Shown here in pieces: positions 1 through 25,437 of a DNA stretch of 64,000 nucleotides. The DNA lies in assembly GCF_047663525.1 (NCBI RefSeq), contig NC_092601.1, positions 17,011,501 to 17,075,500 on the forward strand. Reading direction: 5' to 3'. The notes under the pieces are model-generated. The model ran no database searches. It was not told the origin of the DNA and was given only the letters and a program-made list of their open reading frames with translations. Each line of letters starts with the position of its first letter. Position 1 is the stretch's first letter. Source of the DNA: Anas platyrhynchos (lineage: Eukaryota; Chordata; Aves; Anseriformes; Anatidae). The translations under genes and the position numbers were made by a program.

Positions 1-524
1 CCCATCCCTGGCTGGCCTAACAATACTACTGGCCGTAACTTACACGGAAGCCAGGCACATCAACAACTGAGAACATACATTTTCTCCACCATTTTAATTG
101 CTTTGACAATTTTTTTCTCATTCAAGAGTTACAGACTAACGTTAATCAATAGTAAGACCTGAGCTAATGAAGCAGTGACTCTCAGAGGATGAGGGAAGCA
201 TTTCTCAGCGTCACAAGACTAAAATGCATAGAGGGCTTAAAAGAGACCTCAGAAGACAATCTTGTAAAGGTCAATAGCCTCAAACACAGTCCCTTTAACA
301 TCCTGTCACGGGTAGCTGTACTGTGTAAGGACTTAGACGTTTTTTGGTACTGTCAGTCATATTCAAATACAAGTGCAGTTCACTTTTTTCCTGCTTAAAA
401 AAAAACCACACAAAACACAAATAGCGACACAATTTGCATTAGAGAATCCAAGAGCTTTTAGAAAAGTAATAGATTTAGTAAAGTAAAAGGCCACTGATGT
501 CCATGTGCAGCTATTCGCACTTGC
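1..524 (-). other. FLCN: FLCN intron following the first coding exon
   Basis: AT-rich, non-coding sequence downstream (in gene sense) of the first FLCN coding exon. I see no further folliculin exon and no repeat here. A short open frame at 189-398 matches nothing I know. Confidence 0.8.
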
Positions 525-773
525 CTCACACATGTCTGACTTCTTCGGCCCTGGGCTGCTGGAGTCAGCACTGGCACCTTCAGCCGGGCTGTGCGAGCGG
601 ATCCTGCTGCTCATCTGGATGCCGCCCTCCTCCTCTTCCGCCTGCTCATTCTGCCCAGCGATGTCCCCGCTGCTGGCGCCTTGGGGAAGCGGCGAGTGCA
701 GGACCTCGGTGCAGAAGAGGGTGCGGGGCCCGTGGAGCTCGCAGAAGTGGCAGAGGGCGACGATAGCATTCAT
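525..773 (-). CDS. FLCN: Folliculin, first coding exon (gene continues off the left edge)
   Basis: This exon encodes residues 1-83 of folliculin, the tumour suppressor that works with FNIP1/2 as a GTPase-activating protein for RagC/D at the lysosome and so controls mTORC1 and TFEB/TFE3. The translation begins [20 protein letters not shown], runs through an acidic QAEEEEGG stretch and a HSPAEGAS segment holding the conserved Ser62, and ends at KKSDMCE. That is exactly the length of the human first coding exon as I recall it (249 nt, phase 0). The start ATG has A at -3. Upstream, a TTTATCCGCAG acceptor places the exon's 5' edge at 804, so only 31 nt of leader precede the ATG here. The donor is unusual: the exon ends in GAG followed by GCAAGT rather than GTAAGT. 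Bases 1-524 are the following intron. Later exons, carrying the rest of the longin domain and the DENN domain, are not in the window. Confidence 0.95.
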
Positions 774-1400
774 AGTGAGAGCGCGGCGCGTCCGTCAAGG
801 CCTCCTGCGGATAAAGGAGAAAACAGACGACATCAGCACGGAGAACAAGCCTCGAACCCTCCTCAGCTGGGCGAAACCCTGCTGTGCATCCCCCTGAGGG
901 GCGGCTCAGCCAAAGGGAGAGGCCCAACCCTACATGGGGGGGCTCTGATACCTCAGGCTTTGATGGGGGGAGAGCGAAGCGGCCTCGCCTCGCCTGGGCG
1001 CCTCAGGGGGGACCCCGGGTACCTCAGGGGGGGCCCCGGGCGCCTCAGGGGGGACCCCAGGTACCTCAGGGGAGGCCCCAGGCGCCTCAGGGGGAGGCCA
1101 GTGCCAGGCCCACCCGCCCTCCCCACACCGCGACGGTGCCGAGGCCCCTCGGGCTGCAGCCCCCCAACTCCCTCACGCCTCAGGGCTCGGCCCCGGTCCC
1201 CCCTCAGCGGCCCCGGCCCCGTTCCGACCCCTTCCCGGTCCCCCCCCCCAGGCCCCGCTCACCGCGGCCGCGGCCCCCCCGGCGCGTCCCGTGGCTGCGG
1301 GCAGCTGACAGCCGCGGCCCCGCCGGGCTGTACCATCCGCACCCACCGCCGGGGGGGGTGAGGTTATAGTTGGAGGTCACTTCTCGGCTGCTCGCTCGCC
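774..1400 (-). promoter_or_regulatory. FLCN: FLCN 5' leader region: acceptor at 805-807, probable non-coding exon ending at 1263
   Basis: On the minus strand a GTGAG donor follows base 1263 (plus strand reads ctcacc at 1258-1263). A TTTATCCGCAG acceptor precedes base 804. Together they give a plausible 458-bp intron in the 5' UTR. The upstream non-coding exon would begin somewhere in the CpG-rich stretch above 1263; its start cannot be read from sequence. Vertebrate FLCN genes are known to carry non-coding first exons, which fits. An alternative donor (GAG before GTAATG) lies near 1591. Confidence 0.5.
1001..1101. repeat. 21-bp GC-rich tandem repeat, about 4.8 copies, in FLCN 5' intron
   Basis: Five consecutive units each start with CCTCAGGGG, at 1001, 1022, 1043, 1064 and 1085. 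Unit ends alternate between GGTA and GGCG, so the true higher-order period is 42 bp. The plus strand carries runs of five to seven G, so quadruplex structure is possible. The array lies inside the inferred FLCN 5'-UTR intron. Confidence 0.85.
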
Positions 1401-1960
1401 GCCCAGCAGGAGAAGGAGGAAGAACGGAGAGAACGGTGGTGCTGAGACGGCGCCCAGGCGGTGTCCTCACGCCGCAGCCCCGCTGGTGACAAGCGACGCC
1501 GCCGCGTCCCCCCCCGCGCCCCGCCGTCATGGTTCAGGCGACGCCTTCGGCCCGCAGCCGCCCTCTGCACAGGGCTGGGCGGAACCATTACCTCAGAGGG
1601 TGCGGGGGGGGGCTTGAAACTCCAAAACACGTCTCCTTCTTTTTACTCGCTGAGCCTCGCGCTGTTATCACACGGTGAAGAGAAGACATCAGTGATAGAC
1701 CTCCAGGAGCCGGGACAGGTCGAGGAGACTGCGAACCCACAGCCGGAGGGGGCCCCGCTCCCCCTCTCCTACCCCCGAAAAATGGTGCGGCCCACAGGGC
1801 GGGTCACGTGACCGCCGACCCGCAGGGAAGGGGGGGGGGGTAGAGGCGGGCCGCGCGCAGGCGCAGTGCGTCCCCGCCGCGCTCTGAGGGGACGGCCCCG
1901 CCCCGCCCCTCGCCTCAGCCCCTGAGGGCTCGGCTCGGCCCCGGCCCCTGTCACGGGGAG
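1200..1960 (-). promoter_or_regulatory. FLCN: FLCN CpG-island promoter
   Basis: Very GC-rich, CpG-dense sequence surrounds the inferred first exon and drops sharply to AT-rich sequence beyond about 1970. No TATA box is evident, as expected for a housekeeping promoter. It includes the palindromic GTCACGTGAC site at 1803-1812. Confidence 0.7.
1803..1812. promoter_or_regulatory. Palindromic CLEAR/E-box (GTCACGTGAC)
   Basis: A perfect 10-bp palindrome matching the CLEAR/M-box consensus bound by TFEB, TFE3 and MITF, and also the USF E-box. It is about 540 bp upstream of the inferred FLCN leader-exon donor. FLCN is a known transcriptional target of TFEB/TFE3 in mammals, so a feedback site is expected here. 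The sequence is certain; in vivo binding is inference. Confidence 0.7.
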
Positions 1961-1969
1961 GCGGCGGGG

Positions 1970-4900
1970 GTTGAACAGCTCAGTCAGTGAATTAAACACC
2001 TCAGCCGAGTTAAAAACACCTCGATTTAGGCTCTTACACACCTGCCCTTGTTTCAGCCCGTCCTATATTGCTGTAGGGTCTCACATCTTACCACAGGGTT
2101 ATTGCTGTGTGGAAACTACGCCACATACACGTCACATACACCCCACAGCCCCTTGGAATCGGTTATCCTTTCAAGCTTCAAAATAATCAACTGCTGTTTT
2201 TTTTTCATCCCCCCCCCTTCCCTTTACATTGGAGCTGGCCTCTAAAGACTCTCAAGTATCCGTGTCTTTAAAAAATAAATAAAAAAGTAGTAAGTCTTCC
2301 CCAAGATAATGGCACAAATCATTCAGCTAATCACAACTCATACTGCTATAAACCGACTGAAACCCCCAAAAAAGGCAGCTACCAGCAATACCAGCACCAT
2401 ATATTATGACTCTGCTCTGAGCAGTCACATGTGGACTGAAGACTTGGGCTTCTGCAGAAGAAAACAATATTCAGATGGACAGTGAGATAGATGATGCTTG
2501 CAACACAATGATCAGATCTAAGTACAAAGAAGTCCTAATTTGCAGCACGTTTGAGCCAAAGCCCATCTAATTCCAGTCTGTCTTGGACAAAGGCCAGTAG
2601 CACTTCCCAAGACACAGACTGCTTGCACAAAAGAAAACACTACTTCTGTTTGAGACCATTCAGGAGAGGTCTGAGAAGCTACCAGTAGATATCTAAGAAC
2701 AAAAGATTCCCCCCCAAAACAAACAAACAAACAAACAAACAACAGAACAAAACTACAAAAAAGCCAAATCCAAAAAACCTACTATCTCATTCTTTCAGGC
2801 CAACCATTTAAGACAAACTAAGAATGACTCGTTTGTTATCTTTATTTTCCAATAGTACATTTAAACAACTTCTCAGGACTAACCTCCTCAGCCAGTTTGG
2901 CCATGCAGAAGACATTTCCTAGGTTACACAGATCACCTACGACAACACACACACGGGTCGCAGTTGTACTGTCGGATAGAGAAGGGAAGTGGTATAGAAG
3001 GAGGCAACTTGAGTTATGCAAAAGCGTGTGGCGCAGTGGGTACTACTGCAGGTGTGTCAGCAAAGGTCACTAACTAGGGTTCCTCGGTGGCACAAAAGTA
3101 GGAGGGGTGATTGTATACATACAGCTTCCAGCCTTTATTATTATTTTTTTTTGAAAATATTTTATTACCTGCTAAGCGTAACTGAACTAGACCCCCCTCC
3201 TGTGGCTAAGAGGTGCAGTTGCAAGACTAATGCTACCTTCAGAGCTGTGTTTTTCTCTCTTTGCTAATTAAGATGCTTGAAAATATGAGTTAGACACCAA
3301 AGCATGCACTCAGTATTTTGTGAACACATCTTGTGGCCATGCATGATGAGAACTAGCCACAGGCCCTCTGAGAGTCTAAGTTCAAGAGCACACAGTGTTC
3401 CTATATTTGATCAAAAGTCCTTCCCTGCAATAAATACAAATTAAAACCAGAAAGCTCAAGTGTTCTCAAAGCATCTCAGCTGACCACAGCCCGTGCAATT
3501 AGTTCCAAAACGTGAAGAAGCTACTTCATTAAAAATCTGACTTAATTTCAACAGTATCTCAAGACACGCAGATGCCAGACCGTATGCATTTATCAAGCCA
3601 TTACTTAAAAGCCCTTCCCCAAAACACTTTTGGTGAAGGCTTTCTCTCTACTCATTCTACAGGTGGGACCTGACTTTGAATTTTCAACAGCAATGAAGAG
3701 TGTAACAGCACAACTATCCACATCAGAAAATGAATCCCATCATCTCTCTTTCAAAGCATTTACCTTCTTAAAAATCAGATCAAGTAGTGTAATACGTCAT
3801 TTGAAAGTATTACATAAATATATCTGCCATCCTTTTGATGTGTAGTATGGATTTATTTTATCTACTTTAGGAAATAAAAGAAAATATAGCAGCTATTTGC
3901 CAAGTGTGTATATTAGTTTGCCATTCTCTCAGCTGAACATCCACGCTCACTAACACGAACCAGTGCTACCAAAGCCCAGGCACTGCAAAGGGAGCATTTC
4001 TGGTTCTTCTCAAGCTCCATGAAAGCATTCTGCATACCTTCTCCCCCTGGCAAGCAAGCCCTTGGCGATGAAAGGCAAGCCATCCACATTTTTGTGTACG
4101 TGGCAGTTTGGGGTTAGTCATTTGCAATACTCGGAGTACTGCACACAATTGTAAACACTTCCACAACCCAGCTTTGTGCTCCAGCCCACAGCACAAGAAA
4201 TCACGTGTTTAACACTTCCACAGTACCAGAGCAGAAAATTGCATAAGCAAGTTCAGCATTGAAATCACTGCAGGACTAACTAGGAGAAATAAAAGTTAAA
4301 TACCATAAATATCTTTAATTATAAGGCTAGTAAGGCAAGTTAGGGGGAAAAAAACAACAGATTTTGCTGTAGGTGTAAGAGTTGCCTTCAAATACGGAAG
4401 TCACTAGGCTATGGAAGCACAAGGTCTCAATGGTGAGCCACTAACACTATGGACCTATGCTGTGTTCACTACTAAATTGCTATTTTATATTTTAAAAACT
4501 TCATTCACCGCCTAGAGAACAACCTGAGGATAGTTCTCTTCTACTAGAAAGCATACTGCTGTCACAGAGGCTCTGCTAGAATTAAGAGAGAGGTTTTAAA
4601 TAAAACCTCCGGCAGTTCTGCATCTGCACTGGAAGCACAAATGGATTATTTTCAACCATGGGTGACCTCAATACATACAAGTTGCACAGAGCAAGAGCCA
4701 GATACGCTTAGCTCCCACTTCAGCACCTGAAAAAAGCTGTCAGGTTAGCAGTAGCAAGCAGCTCCTATTCAAGTGTTTAAGCAGGAAGCACTGGATGCTG
4801 AGCTTCTCACATTCTGCCTTGATGACAGGTGTATTTATGCCCGATAGTAGGAGATTTGCACTGACATTAAGTGTTTCAAAGGTGACTGAACAGTTAGAAT

Positions 4901-5870
4901 CTTCAGATACATGAGAGCTACAGAATAAAGAGACCACTGATTTAATGAGTGAGCACTTGAAGGATCCAAAAGGTTTTGTTTGAAATAGTGAATTAAATAA
5001 AAACTAGATGCCATTCCAGCACCCAAATAAAATCCTGCTTTGTTAAGGTAGCTGTATAGAACTCCATCATTAAGAATTTTGTTTGGAAACAGAGAAGTGA
5101 TCTATAGCACGGCCTTCAGTTAGAACTGATTTCCACCACAGAAGTATAGTACAGTAGCGTGTTGAATACCTTCATGCTGACTGTGTAAGAGCAAAACTTT
5201 AAATTTCTTTCAGTGGGAACAACTTCACATCCAGCATCCTCCAGAACACGCAGGTCTTCCAAATATCCTTGTTTAGGCCTAATAAATTTGATCCAAGAGC
5301 AAACATTATTAGGAAGTGTTTTGTACCAGAAACTTAAACTCATAAACAGCTATCATGTATAGATTCCCTATAGAGATTTCTGCTTTTCAGCAAAGCCTCC
5401 TAACAAGGACTCGTTAATATGCTTACCCTTTTGGGAAGAACATGGTTCTTATTTCATCATTTAAGAGACAGCAGCCAACTACACCGGGTATATGCAAATT
5501 ATGAAGTAGAGATTATTATTATTATTTTTTACTTAAACTCCACCCCTTCTCCCCCCACCATACAATGATAAATCTGCACTTTGAGCCAACTTTAAATACA
5601 GAACGAACCAGTAATTATCTTGTAAGCGAACCAATGCTAGTTTGTATTCTTCCCTGAATAACACTTTTTTTCTGCAGAGGAGGAAAAAGAACTGCTACAG
5701 AAACACTGCAACATTCAAACCCTTTAAAACAAAAGGTAGATTATTTAATGCATTAACGATGTTAATCTGAAGATAAATAAATCCACAACAGACTTTTAAG
5801 TTTCTTTTGAGATTTCCTTTTTCTTTGCAGAGAATATTTCTGAAATTATACAGTACTGAGAGGGTGTTCT
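1970..5870. other. Intergenic region between COPS3 3' end and FLCN promoter
   Basis: AT-rich sequence with no recognisable coding exon on either strand. It holds an (AAAC)n microsatellite at about 2717-2743 and several A/T runs. Reverse-strand AATAAA hexamers (plus-strand tttatt, for example near 3130 and 3850) could serve as distal COPS3 polyadenylation sites, so part of this may be extended COPS3 3' UTR. Confidence 0.6.
2717..2743. repeat. (AAAC)n microsatellite
   Basis: About six perfect AAAC units in the FLCN-COPS3 intergenic region. Confidence 0.85.
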
Positions 5871-5876
5871 TTTATT
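5871..5876 (-). terminator. COPS3: Candidate COPS3 polyadenylation signal AATAAA
   Basis: The plus strand reads tttatt, giving AATAAA on the gene strand about 130 nt after the COPS3 stop codon. It is the nearest canonical hexamer downstream of the gene. Confidence 0.6.
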
Positions 5877-6005
5877 TTCTCAATGTCCAGGTGAAAAGCA
5901 AAGCTCAGTTCTCTCTGCTCTCTTCATGGAACTCCTCAATGCCCTATTCCAGGCGTGATTCTCTTAAGCTTTTACTTGAAAGCGGAGTGGTGAGCAACAT
6001 TAATT

Positions 6006-16554
<10,549 letters not shown>

Positions 16555-16754
16555 CTTGGCGGCGCGGCCGCGCGCGCGCTGCGGGCGGGGCGGGGCCGCC
16601 GGTGACGGGGAGGGGGGAAAGGAAACGGAGCTTAAGTGACACCTCCCCCAGCCAATCGGATGCCGCCGCGGGGCCTCCGCCCCGCCCACCGGTGCTGCGC
16701 GTCATTTCCGCCGCCTAGGGAGATGGGGGAGCCGCGGGGGGGGAGCCCGCCGCG

Positions 16755-16768
16755 GTTGTCATGGTAAC
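16755..16768. promoter_or_regulatory. RFX X-box (GTTGTCATGGTAAC)
   Basis: Near-perfect match to the palindromic X-box bound by RFX-family factors, about 200 bp upstream of the COPS3 start codon. The sequence match is direct; occupancy is inferred. Confidence 0.65.
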
Positions 16769-16778
16769 GGGCGGCAGG

Positions 16779-16787
16779 CCGGAAGTG
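16779..16787 (+). promoter_or_regulatory. ETS/GABP site (CCGGAAGTG)
   Basis: Consensus ETS-family core in a CpG-island promoter, 10 bp from the X-box. Confidence 0.6.
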
Positions 16788-16833
16788 CCGCCCGCCCCCC
16801 CCGGAGCGGGAGGCCATCTTAGCGCGAGAAGCC

Positions 16834-16844
16834 GTGACTCAGCA
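16834..16844. promoter_or_regulatory. MARE/NF-E2-type site (GTGACTCAGCA)
   Basis: The reverse complement TGCTGAGTCAC is the NF-E2/BACH/NRF2-small-Maf consensus with an AP-1 core. Confidence 0.6.
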
Positions 16845-16855
16845 GGGCCGCGGGG

Positions 16856-16863
16856 TGACGTCA
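16856..16863. promoter_or_regulatory. Consensus CRE (TGACGTCA)
   Basis: A perfect palindromic CREB/ATF element about 300 bp upstream of the COPS3 start. It is followed by two further GCGTCA half-site-like motifs to about 16886. Confidence 0.65.
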
Positions 16864-16978
16864 TGATGGCGTCACCGTGGCGTCAGGCGTGGGGTTTGGG
16901 GCTGTTTCAGGGCCCTCCCCGGTGCCTGGTGTGAAAAGAGCGGGTGTGTGTGAAATAAAGCACGAGATCCTTGCTCTG

Positions 16979-17190
16979 AATCACAGAAGTATCACAAAAT
17001 ATCACAGAAATATCACAGAAATATCACAGAATCATCACAGAATTATCACAATTACCACAATTATCACAGAATCAAGGTCGTTAAGCACCTCCAAGCTCAT
17101 CTGGTCCAACCCCTCCCTACCACCGCTGTCACCACTGAGCCATGTCCCCGCGTCCAACCCCTCCTTAACCACCCCCGGGGACAGTGATTG
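16979..17190 (-). mobile_element. CR1 LINE 3' fragment, reverse orientation, with expanded terminal repeats
   Basis: The plus strand reads a run of ATCACAGAA-like units, then a segment with the avian CR1 reverse-complement signature (catctggtccaaccc, gagccatgtcccc, ccggggacagtga). CR1 elements end in short ATTCTRTGATTCT-type repeats, so this is a 5'-truncated copy lying on the minus strand. Roughly nine diverged terminal units are present, more than usual. Confidence 0.8.
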
Positions 17191-18000
17191 CTCCAGTGAA
17201 ATAAGAATACAGTCTCAAAACTTCACATTTTCCCCCAAAACTCACTTTTATGTTACTGTTAGATACACCCAGCTGTCAGGAATTCTGTTCCTGCATTCAC
17301 TCCCTTTCTGTATTCACTCCCTGACCTTCACCAAGCCGCTTGATCTCCACAGCCCGTCTGCCCTTTACGTGAAACAAGAACAACATACTCCAAGGAAAAC
17401 ATGCTGGAACCGAAAGATTAAATATTCTGGATCCGCTAAGTCGTGTCATTGCTGTCAGCCAAAATCTCTTCCTCCCCAGCCCAGCGGTTGCCTAATGCTG
17501 TTAGTCACACTCTCGATGCCTCCCGGCTCTTTACCAGCTTAAATCCCCAAAGTGGTTTTTGGGCCATGGTGATGTTTGGTCCTGTGTCAGAACATTCAGC
17601 CCTTTACGCATGCTGTTTTTGTGTCAGCACTTGTTTGTGTCACTTTGAGTCCCCGTCTCCATGGCCACTTTTGCAAATGTTTCCCATCGCTGATGAGTTC
17701 TGGGTGCGCTGAAGAGCTCTGGGTCCATGTTGCAAACCTCCACACCGCTTGTGTGGACGGAGCCGTCAGATCCTGTGAGGTTTCTGGGCAAACTCTCGCT
17801 TCTCCCCACGACTTGCTGTGAGGGTGCTGCTATATTTCACACCGCATCTCCGCAGCAAAAATCCCCCTGTGGCTTCCACCTGCACCCCTAGCACCTCCAC
17901 GCACCCCAATACACCCACCGCACCCCCTGCAGCTACGAACAGACCCAGGGACATAGGGGAGGCAGCGGGGGGCTCATAAAAAATGCCAGCCCTGCCCTCA
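17191..18000. other. Intergenic sequence between COPS3 promoter and NT5M CpG island
   Basis: No recognisable exon. Open frames here have no family resemblance I can support. CpG density rises from about 17980 toward NT5M. Confidence 0.6.
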
Positions 18001-18401
18001 CCCCCGGGGTCCCAAGCCGGGGCAATGGGTCCCAAGGGAGACCCCAGCACCCCGGCATCGGGTGCAAGCCCCGGGGCTCTACCGGGGGCTACGGGGAGAG
18101 GGGAGGGAGAAGCCGGGGGGAGGCTTCAAGAGGCTCGGAGGCGCTGCCGAGCCCCAGCTCCGCAGGGCGCTTGTGCAGCTTGAAGGCGGTGCCGTCGCTC
18201 TCCGGGCTCGGCCAGGCACCGGGAAGAGGAACTGGGCTTTTGCACTGCCGGGTCGGGGACGTCCCAGCTCCGGGCCCCGACCCCCGGCTCCTGGGACCAC
18301 CGCCACCACCATCACCCCCCTCCCCAGCCCCGCAGCCGCCTGCTCGCTGCTCGCTGCAAGGGAGGGGATGGGGCGGGGAGGTCCCGGGGCGAGGACGAGC
18401 C

Positions 18402-18515
18402 CCTGCACCCCCTCCGCACCCCCCTGCACCCCCTCGCATCCCCCTTGCACCCCCTCGCACCCCCTTTGCTCCCCCTCGCACCCCTTTTGCTCCCTCTCGC
18501 ATCCCCCCTGCTCTC
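18402..18515. repeat. C-rich minisatellite (GCACCCCCTC-type units) upstream of NT5M start
   Basis: About nine imperfect units of 10-15 bp, variants of GCACCCCCTC and TTGCTCCCCCTC, end about 125 bp before the NT5M ATG. They therefore lie in the promoter or 5' UTR. Confidence 0.8.
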
Positions 18516-18641
18516 CCCTATTGCATCTCCCAGGGGAGCCGCTTGCTTGCAGGTTGCGTGCTTGAAATAAAAGTCTCCCCTTCCCCCCCCCCCCCTCCAA
18601 AGACCCTCCCCAGCTGCCCTGAGCCCCCCCCTCTTCCCACC

Positions 18642-22862
<4,221 letters not shown>

Positions 22863-25052
22863 AAACCAGCCTCCCGTGGCCACCTGGGGCTGTGGCCACC
22901 CGCTCGGTGCCCCGCAGAGTCCTTCTTGAGGCTGACACCATGGACAGACAGACAGATGCCGTCCCTAGGGTGGAGAGGAAGGGGAGGTGAAGCAGCAAGG
23001 ACCCCAGGAGCGGATCTCAGCCCAGCCAGGGGCATTTACTGCCACGTCTGCACCCCCAGCATCACCGTCCTCCTTCAGCATGGCACGGAGTGGTTCTCTG
23101 TCCTGCTGGGGCACGGTCACACCCGTGATGGAGTTGTCCTCTGGCTGGCTTGAAGGATCCCCATCCACCCTCATCCCTGAGGAGCTGCTGCAGCTACGCA
23201 CAGAGAGGCTTTAGGGCTGCTTTGGGAAGAAGGGAGCAGATGTTTCTTTACACAAGAGCTGCAAAAAACCATGCAGGCACTTGCTGACGGGCTGGCAGAG
23301 GTGAGGGGGGTTCTTTACCCTGCCTGAAGGCTCTTCCTCCTTCCCCAGCTCTTGGCACTCACCTCACGAGCTTCTGGGGCTCTTCTCCCACTGCTCTCCA
23401 CTCGGGCCGCTCACCCTGGGCATTGCTGATGCAGCAAGCAGCCCAAGCAGTGCTGGCAGAAGCCCTTTTTGGAAGCCCAGCAGCTTCTGCAGCTCACATC
23501 TCACCTCACAAACCGGGGATCTGATGGATTTCAAAGCCAGGGAGGTCGGCATGGTGCTGGCTGCGTGGTCCGTGCCCCATCTCTCTCCTCATCCTGCCCA
23601 AAATCAGCCCGCCAGGAGAGCTCTGGGTGTGTGTCCACCCAGAGGTGGATCCTTCTGGGGGTGGATCCTTCCACGCAGAAAGCCCTGGGTGATGCAGATC
23701 ACCAGGCTGAGGCAGTGGGACCGTCAATACTGCCGAGCTGATTGCCAAATTGTCTGGTTTCACCTCGGGGAAGCTGGCTGGGGCTGCGAGTGGCCAGCTG
23801 GAACAACGGGCACTGAAAAGGGAGGACTTGGAGCAAGCGGCAGCTCCCAGAGGGACACGTTTCATGTAGCTGTGCCTCTTTTTTCCCTGCCTGGCTGGTT
23901 CCCACCTCCCTGAGCCTGCACCAGCCTCTGAACTGCACCACAAAGCGGCCACTGCTGCTTCTCTTGCCAGCCCCGGAGAGGGGATGTCCCTGTCCTGGGG
24001 GGGCACCGCACTGAGTGTCCCCAGGCAGAGCCCTGGGGACATGCAGGGACGCTGCAGCTCTCACAGGGGTCATTTGGGGTATCCAGCAGCACTCCCCACC
24101 CTGTTTGGGATCCCACCACTATCCCCTGCTGACCCGGACCAAGGACTTGCTGACCATGGGGATAAAACTCCCCTCTGGGATATGTGGCATGGGTCAGCCA
24201 CCCCGTGTGCTGCTCACCAAGCCTTTGGCTTCCCTCTCCTCTCTCCTTTTGGCCCCGTCAGCAAAAAAACCAATGTGAGCTGAAAGCCACGCAGCCAACA
24301 AACAGCACATTTCAGCAGCAGCAGTTGCCCCACCACGCCTGGGACTCAGAGGGGCTCTCGAAGTCGGTGCTTCCAAATCCGTGCCTTCCCCAGCTGCTGC
24401 GGGCCAGGGGTGAAGCCCGAATTGCCTCAGCTCTCTCTGAAAGCTGCCCCGTCTCCTGGGATGGGGAGGTTGTGTAAAGATCCTGTGGTCTAGGAGTGAC
24501 GAACTGCAAGGATTTAACTTTTTTTTAATCCTGTTTAAACCACTTTGGGCTGCTCCTGAGGAGCTGCTGCGGCTGCCAAGCATCACACGTGGCATTGCAT
24601 GGGCTCCGAGTTCAGCTTGTCCCTCGTGGCACCATTTAAATAAGAGCTCCCCAAGCTCTCCAGAGCCATTTCCCAACCCGTCCTCGAGCTGAAATGGAGC
24701 TGCCACGTTGCTACGGCTGCCCCAAACCCCACATCTCTCCCCAGAGCTGTGGTGGACCCAAGGTATGCAGCTTTCCAGGTCCAGATCTTTCCCCTTTGGT
24801 GGGACGTGTGATGCCAGAGAGACCACATGGAATCACACCAAATATACTTGAAAGCAGGGCAGGAATTTCTCCCTGTATGAGGCTCACAGAAATCCCACTT
24901 GGTCGCCGTCCTGTTGGGGCCACAACATGACTTTCCATCCCCCAGCCGCGTGGTCCTTTTAGTGCTTGAGCCGTTCTGCAGCCAGTTGGGACGCACAGAG
25001 CTTTTATTTTTAAACGCACATCCATAAAACAGAGGCTGCCGAGGAGCACTGC

Positions 25053-25058
25053 AATAAA
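25053..25058 (+). terminator. NT5M: Possible NT5M polyadenylation signal (AATAAA)
   Basis: The first canonical hexamer I find downstream of the NT5M stop, about 2.2 kb away, followed by a modestly T/G-containing stretch. Non-canonical signals nearer the stop cannot be excluded. Confidence 0.3.
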
Positions 25059-25383
25059 CACCGGGGTTTATTGGCATCTGGCTTCCCAGAAACGCAGTTT
25101 GGGTTTTGCAGTTTCCCCACCCGAGGCTCTGCCTTCTGCGTGGGGGAGCTGGGGAGGGCTGCACCTGGGGCTGGGGAATCCTCGGGGCCAGAAAGCCTGA
25201 AAGCAGCCCTCCCAGCACAATAATAATGCCATTACAGAGTCCCCGTGGGCAGAACGAGAGCCCAGGGGCAATTTTAGTGCTGGGGGGGATGCTGCAGGCA
25301 GGGAACGGCCTCCTGTGCCCTCCTCCGGGATCAGCGTGGCACAGAGGAAACGAGCACTGACGCTGGGACGAAGCATGGGAGTT

Positions 25384-25437
25384 GTTTTTTCCCCTCTTGT
25401 TGTTGTTCTTGTTGTTCTCGTTTGTTTGTTTGTTTTC
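25384..25437. repeat. (TTG)n/(TTTG)n simple repeat
   Basis: Interrupted TTG and GTTT units make up this stretch. Confidence 0.75.

Noticed and set aside
18079-18600. Minus-strand open frame rich in GCEGVQGGCEG repeats
   Set aside because: It is the antisense of the C-rich minisatellite upstream of NT5M. The repeat itself creates the pattern.
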